From: Myxococcales bacterium
GTDB taxonomy: Bacteria; Myxococcota_A; UBA9160; UBA4427
DNA: 64,000 nt
NCBI GenBank assembly: GCA_014240165.1
Contig: JAAZXM010000008.1
Location: 31,513 to 95,512 of the forward strand
Direction of reading: 5' to 3'
In this document: piece by piece, positions 26,367 through 34,839 of the stretch
Position numbering within the stretch: the first letter of the stretch is position 1
Layout of the letters: each line of letters starts with the position of its first letter
The notes under the pieces: generated by a model
The model's input: only the letters and a program-made list of their open reading frames with translations
Told to the model about the DNA's origin: nothing
The model's database searches: none
Position numbers and translations under genes: made by a program

Positions 26367-26371
26367 TGCTT

Positions 26372-27277
26372 TCAGGCCTCCTGGAGCCGCGCGCGCAGGA
26401 GCGCGGGGATTTCTTCGATGCGCTCGGCCACGGAAATGCCCGCGGCCTCCATGCGCTTGATTTTTTCTGCCGTGGTGTCTTCCTTGCCCTCGACGATGGT
26501 GCCCGCATGGCCGAAGCGCATGCCCTTCATCTCGTCCATGAAGCGCCCGGCCATGAAGGCCACGATGGGAAGGCGGGAGTTGTTGGCCTGGATCCACTCG
26601 GCGAGTTCCGCCTCCATGCGGCCGCCGGGCTCCGAGTAGATCGCGATGGCGTGGGTCTCGGGGTCGGCCTCGTAAAGGGGCATGAGTTCGGCATAGCTCG
26701 TACCGATAATGGCGTCGCCGCCAATCGAAACGCATGTGCTCTGTCCAAGGCCTGCAGCGGTGAGCGTCGAGGCGATCTCGGTGGTCATGCCCCCGGAGCG
26801 GCTCATGACACCGATATTTCCCTTCGTGTAGGCCTGCTCGGTATTGGCCGCCGGTCCGCCGACGCCGCCCATCTTGGCCTCGCCGGGGGAGATCATGCCC
26901 AGGCAATTGGGCCCGATGATCCGGGCCCCGCGCAGGCCGGCGAGTTCCACCATCTGGGCGACTTCGCGGCGCGGAATGTTCTCGGTCACCACCACGATGA
27001 GTTTGATGCCATTTTCCAGCGCCTCGAAGACGGCGTCCTTGGTGAAGCGGGGCGGCACGGAGACCACCGAGCCCTCCACTTGACCGTGGGCCGCGACGAC
27101 ATCCCGCACGCAGTCGTATACCGGTACGCCGTAGACATCCCGGCCAGCCCGGCCCGGCGTCACGCCGCCGACGATCTGGGAGCCGTAGTCCAGGTTTTCC
27201 CGGGTCAGGTTCACCGCCTCCCGGCCCGTGATGCCCTGGATGATGAAACGCGTGTCCTTGCTGATCAGGATCGACAT
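26372..27277 (-). CDS. Acid-CoA ligase (ADP-forming) alpha subunit, SucD/MtkB-like
   Basis: The 301-residue subunit has a CoA-binding Rossmann domain (IIQGITGREAVNL, 12-24; GGVTPGRAG near 38) and a ligase domain with the phospho-histidine loop GHAGTIVEGKED (about 267-278). VPPRFTKDAVFEAL and IGPNCLGMISPGE are classic SucD segments. The family makes succinyl-CoA or malyl-CoA with ATP. Position between mcl and the beta subunit argues for a C4/C5 dicarboxylate entering the lyase route (malate, citramalate or mesaconate), but sequence alone does not fix the substrate. It follows the beta gene by 57 bp. Confidence 0.85.
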   Translation of the reverse strand: MSILISKDTRFIIQGITGREAVNLTRENLDYGSQIVGGVTPGRAGRDVYGVPVYDCVRDVVAAHGQVEGSVVSVPPRFTKDAVFEALENGIKLIVVVTENIPRREVAQMVELAGLRGARIIGPNCLGMISPGEAKMGGVGGPAANTEQAYTKGNIGVMSRSGGMTTEIASTLTAAGLGQSTCVSIGGDAIIGTSYAELMPLYEADPETHAIAIYSEPGGRMEAELAEWIQANNSRLPIVAFMAGRFMDEMKGMRFGHAGTIVEGKEDTTAEKIKRMEAAGISVAERIEEIPALLRARLQEA

Positions 27278-27334
27278 ATGTGTTCTTCTCTTCTGCTCTT
27301 CGTCCGCTGGGGGTTTCGTCTTGGGCCGGGTCGC

Positions 27335-28534
27335 TCAGGCCATCTTCGCCACGGCACGGCCAGCGGCGTCGTACATCGAGACGCTGCGGTCGCAGTACTC
27401 GACTCCGTATTTCTCGAGGATCTTGAAACCCTCTTCCTCCCAGGCGCCGGGAATCCGAAAGATCGCGATGGTTTCCGCCGGGTCCTTGCCTGCCTCAAGG
27501 CAGCCCTTCACCACGCCCCGGGCCACGATATCCACCCGGGTATTCGAGACGACGTTCATCATCACGGCGATCTTCTCCACGCCGGGCTTGGAGAGGATCA
27601 GCTTGGTGAGTTCCTTGGCCTTGCCCACGCTGGGATTCCCGCCGATCTCGCAATAATTGGCGGGCTTGCCGCCGTGCTTGCGAACCGCGTCGAAGAGGGT
27701 GAGGGAGCCGCCGCCAGCGCCGATGACCAGGCCGAGGTTGCCGTCGAATTCCACCACGTTGCCCGCCACCCCGCGATGGTCCACGGCGTTCACCCGGGCG
27801 CCGGCCAACTCGAACTCGGTGGGGGGCCTGGCCTGGCGGGTTTCGTCTTCTCCGATGCCGAGTTCCTCCAGCAAGGCCTTATGCTCGCCCCGGGCCTCGG
27901 CCTCCATGTCGATATGGCCGTCCAGCACGATGAACTGGCCGCTTTCGAGCCGGGCCAGGGGGTTGATCTCCGCCAGGGTGAGATCGTATTCCAGGAAGAT
28001 ATTCATCAACTCGAAGACAATGGGGGTGAGGCGGTTCAGCGCCGAGCCCTGAACCCCGGTCGCTCCGATGGCCTCTTTGGCGATGCGCGGGGTCAGGGGC
28101 AGGATGCTGGAGAAATGGGTCTTGGAGACATGGTCCGGGTGCTTTTCGGCCACCTCCTCGATATCGATGCCCCCCATATCGCTGAACACGAGCACCGGTT
28201 GCTTGGCCCGGCCATCCCAGGTGATGGCCACGAAATATTCCTGGTCCACCGGGCTCTTCTCCTCCATCAGGATGGAGCGGGCTTTCTCGCCCTTGACCAC
28301 AATGGGCAGGATTGCGTCGAAATGCGCCGCGGCCTCGTCGGCGGTATCCGCAAATTTCACGGCGCCGGCCTTCATGCGGCCTCCGGAGAGCACCTGGCTC
28401 TTGAGCACCACCGGGCCGCCGATCTTTTCGAAGGCCGCTCGGGCGGCCTCGGCGGAGTTCACCACCTCGCCTCCGCCCAGGGGAAGGCGGTGCTTGCGGA
28501 AGAGCGCCTTGGCTTCGTACTCGTAGAATCGCAT
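27335..28534 (-). CDS. Acid-CoA ligase (ADP-forming) beta subunit, SucC/MtkA-like
   Basis: The 399-residue subunit has an N-terminal ATP-grasp domain (YEYEAKALFRKHRLPL, VVLKSQVLSGGRMKAGAVKF, MEEKSPVDQEYFVAI, LAEINPL) and a C-terminal CoA-ligase domain (LGLVIGAGGGSLTLFDAVRKHGG, ANYCEIGGNPSVGKAKELTKLIL). It is clearly of the SucC/MtkA family but noticeably divergent in the second domain, where usual SucC has NGAGLAMxTMD and LDVGGGA. That fits a paralogue with a different acid rather than the TCA-cycle enzyme. A GGAGAAAG lies before the ATG. Confidence 0.85.
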   Translation of the reverse strand: MRFYEYEAKALFRKHRLPLGGGEVVNSAEAARAAFEKIGGPVVLKSQVLSGGRMKAGAVKFADTADEAAAHFDAILPIVVKGEKARSILMEEKSPVDQEYFVAITWDGRAKQPVLVFSDMGGIDIEEVAEKHPDHVSKTHFSSILPLTPRIAKEAIGATGVQGSALNRLTPIVFELMNIFLEYDLTLAEINPLARLESGQFIVLDGHIDMEAEARGEHKALLEELGIGEDETRQARPPTEFELAGARVNAVDHRGVAGNVVEFDGNLGLVIGAGGGSLTLFDAVRKHGGKPANYCEIGGNPSVGKAKELTKLILSKPGVEKIAVMMNVVSNTRVDIVARGVVKGCLEAGKDPAETIAIFRIPGAWEEEGFKILEKYGVEYCDRSVSMYDAAGRAVAKMA

Positions 28535-28681
28535 GGGGACTTTCTCCGCTCGGCTGGGGGCTGGGCCCGGGCGCTTGGCCGGGGGCTCGGGAGGGCTCGG
28601 GGGTCGCCGGGAGCCCTTTAGGAGGCCGGACTCTATTGATTTATCGCGTCCCGGGCAAGCGGCGGGCGCGGGGTCGGCGCT

Positions 28682-29083
28682 TCAGATCGCCTTGAGTTCG
28701 ACGGTATTGCCGTCGGGGTCGCGCAGGTAGACCGCCGGGCCCGTGCCCTCGGCGCCGTAGAGTTGCATCACCTCTCCGGGGTCGATGCCGTGCCGGGTCA
28801 GTTGGTCCCGCAGCGCAGCCTCGTCGAAGTCGCGGACCTGGAGAGCGAAGTGGTCGACATTGCGCCCCTCCTTGGCGGCGGGTGCGCCGCCCCGTTGGCC
28901 CAGGGGTTTGTCCAGATCAACCAGGTCGATCAGGCTTCGCCCGGCGCGGAGTTGGATTAGGCCCAGGTCATCCAGGCGGCGCTCTTCGTGACAACCGAGG
29001 ACTCCGCAATAGAAGGCGATGGAGCGGTCCACGTCGCGGACCCGGAGCACCACATGGTCGATTCCCACGATCTCATTCGGCAT
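28682..29083 (-). CDS. VOC family protein
   Basis: The 133-residue glyoxalase-fold protein has metal-ligand positions in GIDHVVLRV (His), VDHFALQV (His) and DGNTVELKA (Glu). It lacks the GGIHHxC-type segment of methylmalonyl/ethylmalonyl-CoA epimerase, so an epimerase role is not supported although the location between a CoA ligase and a CoA hydratase invites it. ATG 29083 fits the family start; 14 more codons are open upstream. It lies 97 bp after mch on the same strand. Confidence 0.82.
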   Translation of the reverse strand: MPNEIVGIDHVVLRVRDVDRSIAFYCGVLGCHEERRLDDLGLIQLRAGRSLIDLVDLDKPLGQRGGAPAAKEGRNVDHFALQVRDFDEAALRDQLTRHGIDPGEVMQLYGAEGTGPAVYLRDPDGNTVELKAI

Positions 29084-29180
29084 GGGGGCCGAGCGTACCA
29101 TGCCGCTCTTTATCCCGTATCCCACTCGCGGTCACCGGCGCCCGCGTGCGGACGACCTGGGGCGGCCCAGAGGGAGGCAA

Positions 29181-30287
29181 TCAGGCGTAGTGGCTGCGTC
29201 GCTTCACGGCGAGGGTTCGCTCGAGTTCGAAGATGCGCACCTTCTTCCATCCGGGGGGAGCGTCGGGGTGCTCGGCGCCTTCCTCGGCGACGAATTTATG
29301 GCCCAGCAGCCGGGTATCGACTTCGCCCAGGTCCGGGCGGCCCGGGTAGTCCCGAGTGGCGAGAACCTCAGTGGCGGCGAACACGGTGTCTCCAGCCTGG
29401 AGCGGGGCGGTATGCCGACCCGTCGTATATCGCACGTCGCCCAGAGCGTTGTCCGCGACGTCGGGCCCGGAAATCCCAAGGCAGAGGACGAAGGGGATGC
29501 CTCCGAAGACGATCAACTCGCCGCCCACGTAGCGCTCGGGGTTGAGACCGATCATGAACCGGTTGCAGTGCACCTGGCTGGTGTTGTCCAGCACTCCGGT
29601 GAGCGCGATGTGTTCGTCGGTGACCGTGCGTCCCCGGGAATGTTCGATCAGGGTGCCGGGTTCGAGATCCTCGAAATAGCTGTCGGGACTCGAGAGGTGG
29701 GCAAGGCCTTTGTAGTCGGCGTCGCTGCGATGGGCGGGCAGCCAGAGATCGCATTCCACCACGTCGGGTTCGACCTCGAATCCCTCGACCTGAATCGATT
29801 CGTCGTCCTTGTAGACCTGCACCTTGCGCTGCCAGGTCATCACCACGGCCTCGTCGGAACTCCCGACCGCTTTTCGTGCCGTGGACTGAACGTGCACGAT
29901 GCCCAGGTTGGGCCGGCTCGATGAGGGCCGAACGCCGAGAATCTTCGTCTCGACTTCCAGGGTGTCGCCCACATAGACCGGCGCGCCGAAGCGCATGTCG
30001 ATGTATTCGAGGTTGGCCCGGGCATTTTCCGAGATGTCCTCGACGGTCTGGCTGAACGCCACCAGCATCACCAGGCCCGGCGGGCAGACCAGCCCCGCGT
30101 AGCCGTATTCCCGGGCATAGCGCGCGTTCTTGCACAGGGCGTTGGTCGCCATGGAAAAGTCGGTGAAGGTGGTGAACAGGCCCTCGGTGATCGTCTTGCC
30201 GCCCTTGTGGCGGAAGAGTTGACCCGGGCGGAAATCCTCCAGGAAATTCCCGGTTTTCTTGCGGATGATGCGGGGCTGATCGCTCAC
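29181..30287 (-). CDS. mch: Mesaconyl-CoA hydratase (double-hotdog MaoC family)
   Basis: The 368-residue protein has two MaoC-like hotdog domains (about 15-160 and 200-345). The N-terminal pattern GNFLEDFRPGQLFRHKGGKTITEG, then ANLEYIDMRFGAPVYVGDTLEVETKILG and the second-domain DNTSQVHCN...YTTGRHTAPLQAGDTVFA, resemble mesaconyl-C1-CoA hydratase of the ethylmalonyl-CoA and 3-hydroxypropionate routes. That enzyme interconverts mesaconyl-C1-CoA and beta-methylmalyl-CoA, the substrate of the Mcl encoded downstream. The start is GTG 30287 with GAGGAG upstream. It is the first gene of the minus-strand cluster. Confidence 0.85.
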   Translation of the reverse strand: MSDQPRIIRKKTGNFLEDFRPGQLFRHKGGKTITEGLFTTFTDFSMATNALCKNARYAREYGYAGLVCPPGLVMLVAFSQTVEDISENARANLEYIDMRFGAPVYVGDTLEVETKILGVRPSSSRPNLGIVHVQSTARKAVGSSDEAVVMTWQRKVQVYKDDESIQVEGFEVEPDVVECDLWLPAHRSDADYKGLAHLSSPDSYFEDLEPGTLIEHSRGRTVTDEHIALTGVLDNTSQVHCNRFMIGLNPERYVGGELIVFGGIPFVLCLGISGPDVADNALGDVRYTTGRHTAPLQAGDTVFAATEVLATRDYPGRPDLGEVDTRLLGHKFVAEEGAEHPDAPPGWKKVRIFELERTLAVKRRSHYA

Positions 30288-30462
30288 GGAAGGCTCCTCG
30301 GGCGAAGGAAAAGACGGGCGGCGAGTCTAGTGAGGTCAATTCCCGGTGCAAGCGCCCCGGCGATGCCCCGCAGGAGCCGCCCGCCAAGAGAGTTTTCCCG
30401 GCCTGGGGTGCCGGCCACCGGCCGCCGCGGCTTCTCTACCTCTCTGGGTGAGTGGGCGCGCG

Positions 30463-30491
30463 TTGGCATTGCGCTGTGATTGCGTCAGAAT
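30463..30491 (+). promoter_or_regulatory. Possible sigma-70 promoter for the transhydrogenase operon
   Basis: TTGGCA (30463-30468, five of six consensus) and CAGAAT (30486-30491, four of six) are separated by 17 bp and lie about 84 bp before the GTG of pntAA in the mch/pnt divergent gap. Nothing else stands out in 30288-30574. Confidence 0.35.
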
Positions 30492-30574
30492 GCAGGCCCC
30501 GCTGGACCCGGCTGGTTGAAATTCAGCTCCGCTGGTCAGCAGGATCGGAACCCTCGAGGGCTCGGAGTCGCGAC

Positions 30575-31762
30575 GTGATCATTGGAGTGCCGAAGGAGAC
30601 GGCTTCGGGGGAGCGGCGAGTTGCCCTGGTTCCCGATTCGGTCAAGCAGTTAATGGCCATGGGGCCCGAGGTGGTCGTGGAGACCGGCGCGGGAACCGAG
30701 GCGGGATTCGGTGACGACGCCTACGCGGAAGCGGGTGCGCGCATCGTCGGCTCGGCGAGCGAGGCGTTCGCGGCCGACCTGGTCGTCAAGGTTCAGCCCC
30801 CGGGCGCCGCCGGATCGGGCCACGAAGTCGATCTGCTGGCAGAGGGGGCGGCGCTGATCAGTTTCCTCAAACCCCTGGATCAGACCGATGTCACCCAGCG
30901 CCTGGTGGATCGCGGCGTGACGGCTTTTTCGGTGGAGATGATGCCCCGGATCACCCGGGCCCAATCCATGGATGCGCTTTCGAGTCAGAGCACGATTTCG
31001 GGTTATAAGGCGGTCGTCATGGGCGCCGATACCCTGCCGCGCATCTTTCCCATGTTGGTGACCGCCGCGGGTACGCTGCAGCCGGCCCGTGTGCTGGTGA
31101 TCGGTGTCGGGGTGGCGGGGCTTCAGGCCCTGGGCACGGCCAAGCGCCTGGGCGCCGTGACCTACGGCTACGACACCCGGGCGGTGGTGAGAGAGCAGGT
31201 GGAGAGTCTGGGTGCGCGTTTCGTGGAGCTCGATCTCGATACCGGGGATTCCGAGGATTCGGGCGGTTATGCCAAGGCCCAGAGCGAGGAGTTCTACAAG
31301 CGCCAGCGGGCGGAATTGGGCAAGCACGTGGCCGCCGCCGACCTGGTGATCACCACCGCGTTGGTACCCGGGCAACCGGCCCCCTTCCTCATCGAGGCGG
31401 ACGCGGTGCGCGGAATGCGCGATGGCTCGGTGGTCGTGGATCTGGCGGCGGAAAAGGGTGGCAATTGCGAACTGACCCAGGCCGACCAGAACGTGATGGA
31501 CTCGGGTGTGACGATTATCGGGCATACGAATCTGCCCTCGGAGGTGCCGGCGCACGCCAGCCAGATGTATGGCCGGAACCTGGTGACCTTTCTCGACCAC
31601 TTGCTCGAGGAGGGCGCCCTGACGCTTGATTTCGAAGATGAAATCACGGCGGGCACCCTGGTCAGCCATGCCGGGCAATTGGTCAGTGAGCGACTCGGGG
31701 GCGCGCTCCCCAAGGTCGAAAAGGCTTCGGACTCATCCGAAGACCAAGGAGAGGAAGGCTAG
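30575..31762 (+). CDS. pntAA: NAD(P) transhydrogenase subunit alpha part 1
   Basis: The 395-residue NAD(H)-binding subunit (dI) of proton-translocating transhydrogenase has the alanine-dehydrogenase-like N-terminus VPKETASGERRVALVP, SFLKPLDQTDV, and a Rossmann domain with VLVIGVGVAGLQALGTAKRLGA and TTALVPGQPAP. GTG 30575 with CGGAG upstream matches the family start; 41 extra open codons upstream are not family-like. The split alpha1/alpha2/beta layout occurs in many proteobacteria. The enzyme uses the proton gradient to make NADPH. Confidence 0.95.
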   Translation: MIIGVPKETASGERRVALVPDSVKQLMAMGPEVVVETGAGTEAGFGDDAYAEAGARIVGSASEAFAADLVVKVQPPGAAGSGHEVDLLAEGAALISFLKPLDQTDVTQRLVDRGVTAFSVEMMPRITRAQSMDALSSQSTISGYKAVVMGADTLPRIFPMLVTAAGTLQPARVLVIGVGVAGLQALGTAKRLGAVTYGYDTRAVVREQVESLGARFVELDLDTGDSEDSGGYAKAQSEEFYKRQRAELGKHVAAADLVITTALVPGQPAPFLIEADAVRGMRDGSVVVDLAAEKGGNCELTQADQNVMDSGVTIIGHTNLPSEVPAHASQMYGRNLVTFLDHLLEEGALTLDFEDEITAGTLVSHAGQLVSERLGGALPKVEKASDSSEDQGEEG

Positions 31763-32062
31763 ATGCTCGAGGCACCGGCCGTTGCGGCCCTGACGATCCT
31801 GATTCTTGCGCTCTTCGTGGGCGTCGAGGTGATCTCGAAAGTTCCGCCGCTTCTCCACACCCCGCTGATGTCGGGCTCCAATGCCATCTCGGGGATTACG
31901 GTAGTGGGCGCGATTTTGGCCGCGGGTAGCGAGCACGATGCCGTGGCCCAATGGCTGGGTTTCGCCGCGGTGGTCTTTGCGACAGTCAATGTCGTTGGGG
32001 GCTTCCTGGTCACCAATCGCATGCTCGCCATGTTCAAGAAGAATCCGAAGAGCGACGCATGA
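31763..32062 (+). CDS. pntAB: NAD(P) transhydrogenase subunit alpha part 2
   Basis: This 99-residue membrane subunit has three to four hydrophobic helices; TVVGAILAAGS and FGAAVVFATVNVVGGFLVTNRML-like segments are typical (observed GFAAVVFATVNVVGGF). Its ATG follows the pntAA stop directly, with GGAGAGGAAGG as ribosome binding site inside pntAA. It forms part of the proton channel (dII). Confidence 0.95.
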   Translation: MLEAPAVAALTILILALFVGVEVISKVPPLLHTPLMSGSNAISGITVVGAILAAGSEHDAVAQWLGFAAVVFATVNVVGGFLVTNRMLAMFKKNPKSDA

Positions 32063-33456
32063 GTTCGACTGACCTGATTCAATTCTCCTACCTGGTCGCC
32101 GCGGTGCTCTTCATTCTGGGCCTGCGGAACCTTTCTTCGCCCAAAACCGCCGCGCTGGGCAACCAGATGGCGGCGGTGGGTATGCTGATCGCCATCGTGG
32201 CCACGCTGATGGTGCAGGGCGTTGTCGACTACACGCTCATCGTCGCGGGCATCGTAGTGGGCGGTCTGATCGGCGGGGTGACGGCCCTGCGGATCAAGAT
32301 GACCGATATGCCCCAGATGGTGGCGCTGCTCAACGGTTTCGGCGGCGCGGCCTCGGTTCTGGTGGCGGGAGCTGAAGTTTCGAGCCGGATCACGGCAGGG
32401 GATGTGCCCACAGGCATCATCCCCGGGGCCATCGTGGCTTCGGTCCTGATCGGCGGCGTGACCCTCACGGGCAGCCTGATCGCCTTCGCGAAGCTCCAAG
32501 AACTGATGCGCGGCGCGCCGATCCAATACCCCGCACAGCAATACATCAACGCACTCCTCGCCCTGGGGACGGTGGCCGCCTGTTTTTTCCTGGGCATGGC
32601 CCCCCTGGATCCGCAGCTTTTCGGGCTTCTCGTGGGGCTCGCCCTGCTTCTCGGCATCCTGCTGGTGATCCCCATCGGTGGCGCCGATATGCCGGTGGTG
32701 ATCGCGCTTCTCAACTCCTACTCGGGCCTGGCGGCCTGCGCCACGGGCTTCGTGCTGGACAACAGTGCCCTGGTGATCAGCGGTTCGCTGGTGGGCGCCT
32801 CCGGCCTGATCCTCACCAAGATCATGTGCGACGCCATGAATCGCTCCCTGGCCAATGTCCTCTTCGGGGCCTTCGGTGCCGTCGATGCAAGTGCAGCTGC
32901 CGGGGGTGAGGGCGTAGATCAGGGCACCGCGACCGCCTATACCCCCATCGATGCCGCGGTGATCTTCTCCAACGCCCGTTCGGTAATCGTGGTGCCGGGC
33001 TATGGCATGGCGGTGGCGCAGGCACAGCACGCGGTGCGGGAACTCACCGATACCCTGGCGGATAATGGCATCGAGGTGAATTTCGCCATTCACCCGGTGG
33101 CCGGCCGGATGCCAGGCCACATGAATGTTCTGCTCGCCGAGGCGGATGTCCCCTATGAGCGGTTGGTGGAAATGGACGAGATCAATCCGCAATTCCCCGA
33201 AACCGACGTCGCCCTGGTGCTGGGCGCCAACGACGTGGTGAACCCGGCGGCCAGGGAAGACGAAAGCAGCCCGATCTACGGCATGCCCGTATTGGAAGTC
33301 GACCGCGCCCAGCACGTCTTCGTCATCAAGCGGAGCATGAATCCCGGCTTCGCGGGTATCCAGAACCCGCTCTTCTTCAAGGACAACACCATGATGATCT
33401 TCGGTGATGCCAAGAAGGTCGTGATCGAACTCAACGACGCGGTGAAGAACTACTAG
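32059..33456 (+). CDS. pntB: NAD(P) transhydrogenase subunit beta
   Basis: The 465-residue subunit has eight or nine transmembrane helices (about 1-265) and a C-terminal NADP(H)-binding domain (dIII, about 290-465) with VIVVPGYGMAVAQAQHAV, HPVAGRMPGHMNVLLAEA, LVLGANDVVNPAA and IFGDAKK. The ATG overlaps the pntAB stop (ATGA). The gene ends KNY-TAG, and this last stretch is the first unit of a tandem repeat running downstream. Confidence 0.96.
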   Translation: MSSTDLIQFSYLVAAVLFILGLRNLSSPKTAALGNQMAAVGMLIAIVATLMVQGVVDYTLIVAGIVVGGLIGGVTALRIKMTDMPQMVALLNGFGGAASVLVAGAEVSSRITAGDVPTGIIPGAIVASVLIGGVTLTGSLIAFAKLQELMRGAPIQYPAQQYINALLALGTVAACFFLGMAPLDPQLFGLLVGLALLLGILLVIPIGGADMPVVIALLNSYSGLAACATGFVLDNSALVISGSLVGASGLILTKIMCDAMNRSLANVLFGAFGAVDASAAAGGEGVDQGTATAYTPIDAAVIFSNARSVIVVPGYGMAVAQAQHAVRELTDTLADNGIEVNFAIHPVAGRMPGHMNVLLAEADVPYERLVEMDEINPQFPETDVALVLGANDVVNPAAREDESSPIYGMPVLEVDRAQHVFVIKRSMNPGFAGIQNPLFFKDNTMMIFGDAKKVVIELNDAVKNY

Positions 33457-33552
33457 AAGAGCTACTAGAAGAGCTACTAGAAGAGCTACTAGAAGAGCTA
33501 CGAGAAGAGCTACGAGAAGAGCTACTAGAAGAGCTACTAGAAGAGCTACAAG
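33445..33552. repeat. 12-bp tandem repeat, nine units, starting at the pntB stop
   Basis: Nine contiguous 12-base units of AAGAGCTACTAG type cover 33445-33552. The first (AAGAACTACTAG) is the last three sense codons plus stop of pntB; units 2-4, 7 and 8 are identical, 5 and 6 have TACGAG, unit 9 TACAAG. The period is four codons, so most units repeat an in-frame TAG. The rest of the gap to 33619 shows nothing notable. Confidence 0.95.
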
Positions 33553-33619
33553 AAGAACGAATTGGGCGAGCCGGTTTCAGCCCTCTTGCCCCAGGCGTTA
33601 GCCTCTAACTCGTTCGCCA

Positions 33620-33916
33620 TCAGCCCATGTTCATGGATTGGGAAATGATGGCGAAGCCCTGGGTGGACTCGAGCCTCTTGCCCACGACGGCCTGGTATTC
33701 GGGCGAGTCGTACCAGGCTCGGGCGGCGGCGGTGTCCTCGAATTTAAGGATCACGGTCTGGGGACCCGGGGGCGAGCCTTCGACGACCTCGGAGGCGATA
33801 TCGAAGACCACCAATTCGCCTCCAGCGGCCTGGATCGAGGGACCCGCGCCCTTTTGGTATTCCCGGTAGAGGTCGAGGTCGTTGACGACGTACTGCGCGA
33901 TGAAATATGCGGCCAT
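33620..33916 (-). CDS. DUF1330 domain protein
   Basis: The 98-residue protein has the ferredoxin-like DUF1330 fold: MAAYFIAQYVVNDLDLYREYQKGA at the start, GGELVVFD and an AAARAWYDSPEYQAVVGKR helix. The function of the family is unknown. ATG 33916 is the family start; 19 upstream codons are open but not homologous. Confidence 0.86.
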   Translation of the reverse strand: MAAYFIAQYVVNDLDLYREYQKGAGPSIQAAGGELVVFDIASEVVEGSPPGPQTVILKFEDTAAARAWYDSPEYQAVVGKRLESTQGFAIISQSMNMG

Positions 33917-33980
33917 GGGGCACCCATAGCACAGCTGTTCCGGCTTCCCGCAAGGGGTGTTGCCGGCGTACACGCCTTCC

Positions 33981-34832
33981 TCAGGCGGGCCGGTCGCCGA
34001 CGATGGTGACCCGCTCCACCCTTCGCACCTGGGGGTGATAGTCGAAGGCCGCGTAATGCTGCACGGTGCGGTTGTCCCAGAAGGCCACCGAGTTTTCCCG
34101 CCAGCGAAAGCGAACCTGGTACTCGGGAACTACGGCCTGCTTGTAGAGCCGCTCGAGCAATTGCTGGCCTTCCGGGTTGTCCATTCCATCTATATGGGAG
34201 ACGAAGGGTCTATTGACGTAGAGGCTCTTCAGTCCGGATTCGGGGTGGGTGCGCACGATGGGGTGCCGGGCCGGGGGGTATTTCGCGTCGACCTCGGCCC
34301 GCTTTTCCGGGGACACCCTTCGGCCGAAGACCCGGTGGAAACTGTTAATGGCATGCAGGCCATCGATCTGTTCCCGGGTGGCTTCATCGAGCCCCTCATA
34401 AGCGGCATTCATGTCGCAGAAGAGGGTGTCGCCGCCCACGGGAGGTACGGTCTTGGCGCGCAGGATCGAGCCCAAAGAGGGCTCCTGGCGCCAGGTGACA
34501 TCGCTATGCCACTGGTTCTCGCCGCCCTTGGACTTCTCGTCGTGGTGAATGACGAGGACTTCGGGGTGGTCTTCCATGCTCGGGGCGAAGGGATGGATCT
34601 CGAGTTCGCCGAAGAGTCGCCCGAAGGCGAGGTGCTCGTTGATGTCGACATCCTGATCGCGAAAGAAGATCACTTTCCACTCCAGGAGCGCGCGTCGCAA
34701 TTCGGCGACCTGTTCCGGGGGGACTTCGCCGTCCATGCGGAAGCCGGTGATTTCTGCGCCCACGGTGGGGCATAACGGTTCTACCTGGATCGTCTCGTAA
34801 TCGGTCTCGAAATCGGGCTGGGCAAGGGTCAT
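33981..34832 (-). CDS. TauD/TfdA-family Fe(II)/2-oxoglutarate dioxygenase
   Basis: The 283-residue enzyme shows the facial triad: His109 and Asp111 in WHSDVTW and His259 in NRTVQHYAAFDY, plus the 2-oxoglutarate-binding Arg region RRVERVT near the end. The N-terminal PLCPTVGAEITG is typical of taurine and 2,4-D type dioxygenases. Such enzymes release sulfite from sulfonates or split ethers. No sulfonate transporter is adjacent, so the substrate is open. It is cytoplasmic. Confidence 0.88.
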   Translation of the reverse strand: MTLAQPDFETDYETIQVEPLCPTVGAEITGFRMDGEVPPEQVAELRRALLEWKVIFFRDQDVDINEHLAFGRLFGELEIHPFAPSMEDHPEVLVIHHDEKSKGGENQWHSDVTWRQEPSLGSILRAKTVPPVGGDTLFCDMNAAYEGLDEATREQIDGLHAINSFHRVFGRRVSPEKRAEVDAKYPPARHPIVRTHPESGLKSLYVNRPFVSHIDGMDNPEGQQLLERLYKQAVVPEYQVRFRWRENSVAFWDNRTVQHYAAFDYHPQVRRVERVTIVGDRPA

Positions 34833-34839
34833 GGGGCTC

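Noticed and set aside
28682..29083. VOC protein as ethylmalonyl/methylmalonyl-CoA epimerase
   Set aside because: The location is suggestive but the epimerase GGIHHxC-type segment is missing; a general VOC call is safer.
33445..33552. Short repeats as a possible CRISPR array
   Set aside because: Units are 12 bp, contiguous and without spacers. The 13-bp array at 53440-53543 fails for the same reason, and no cas genes are present.
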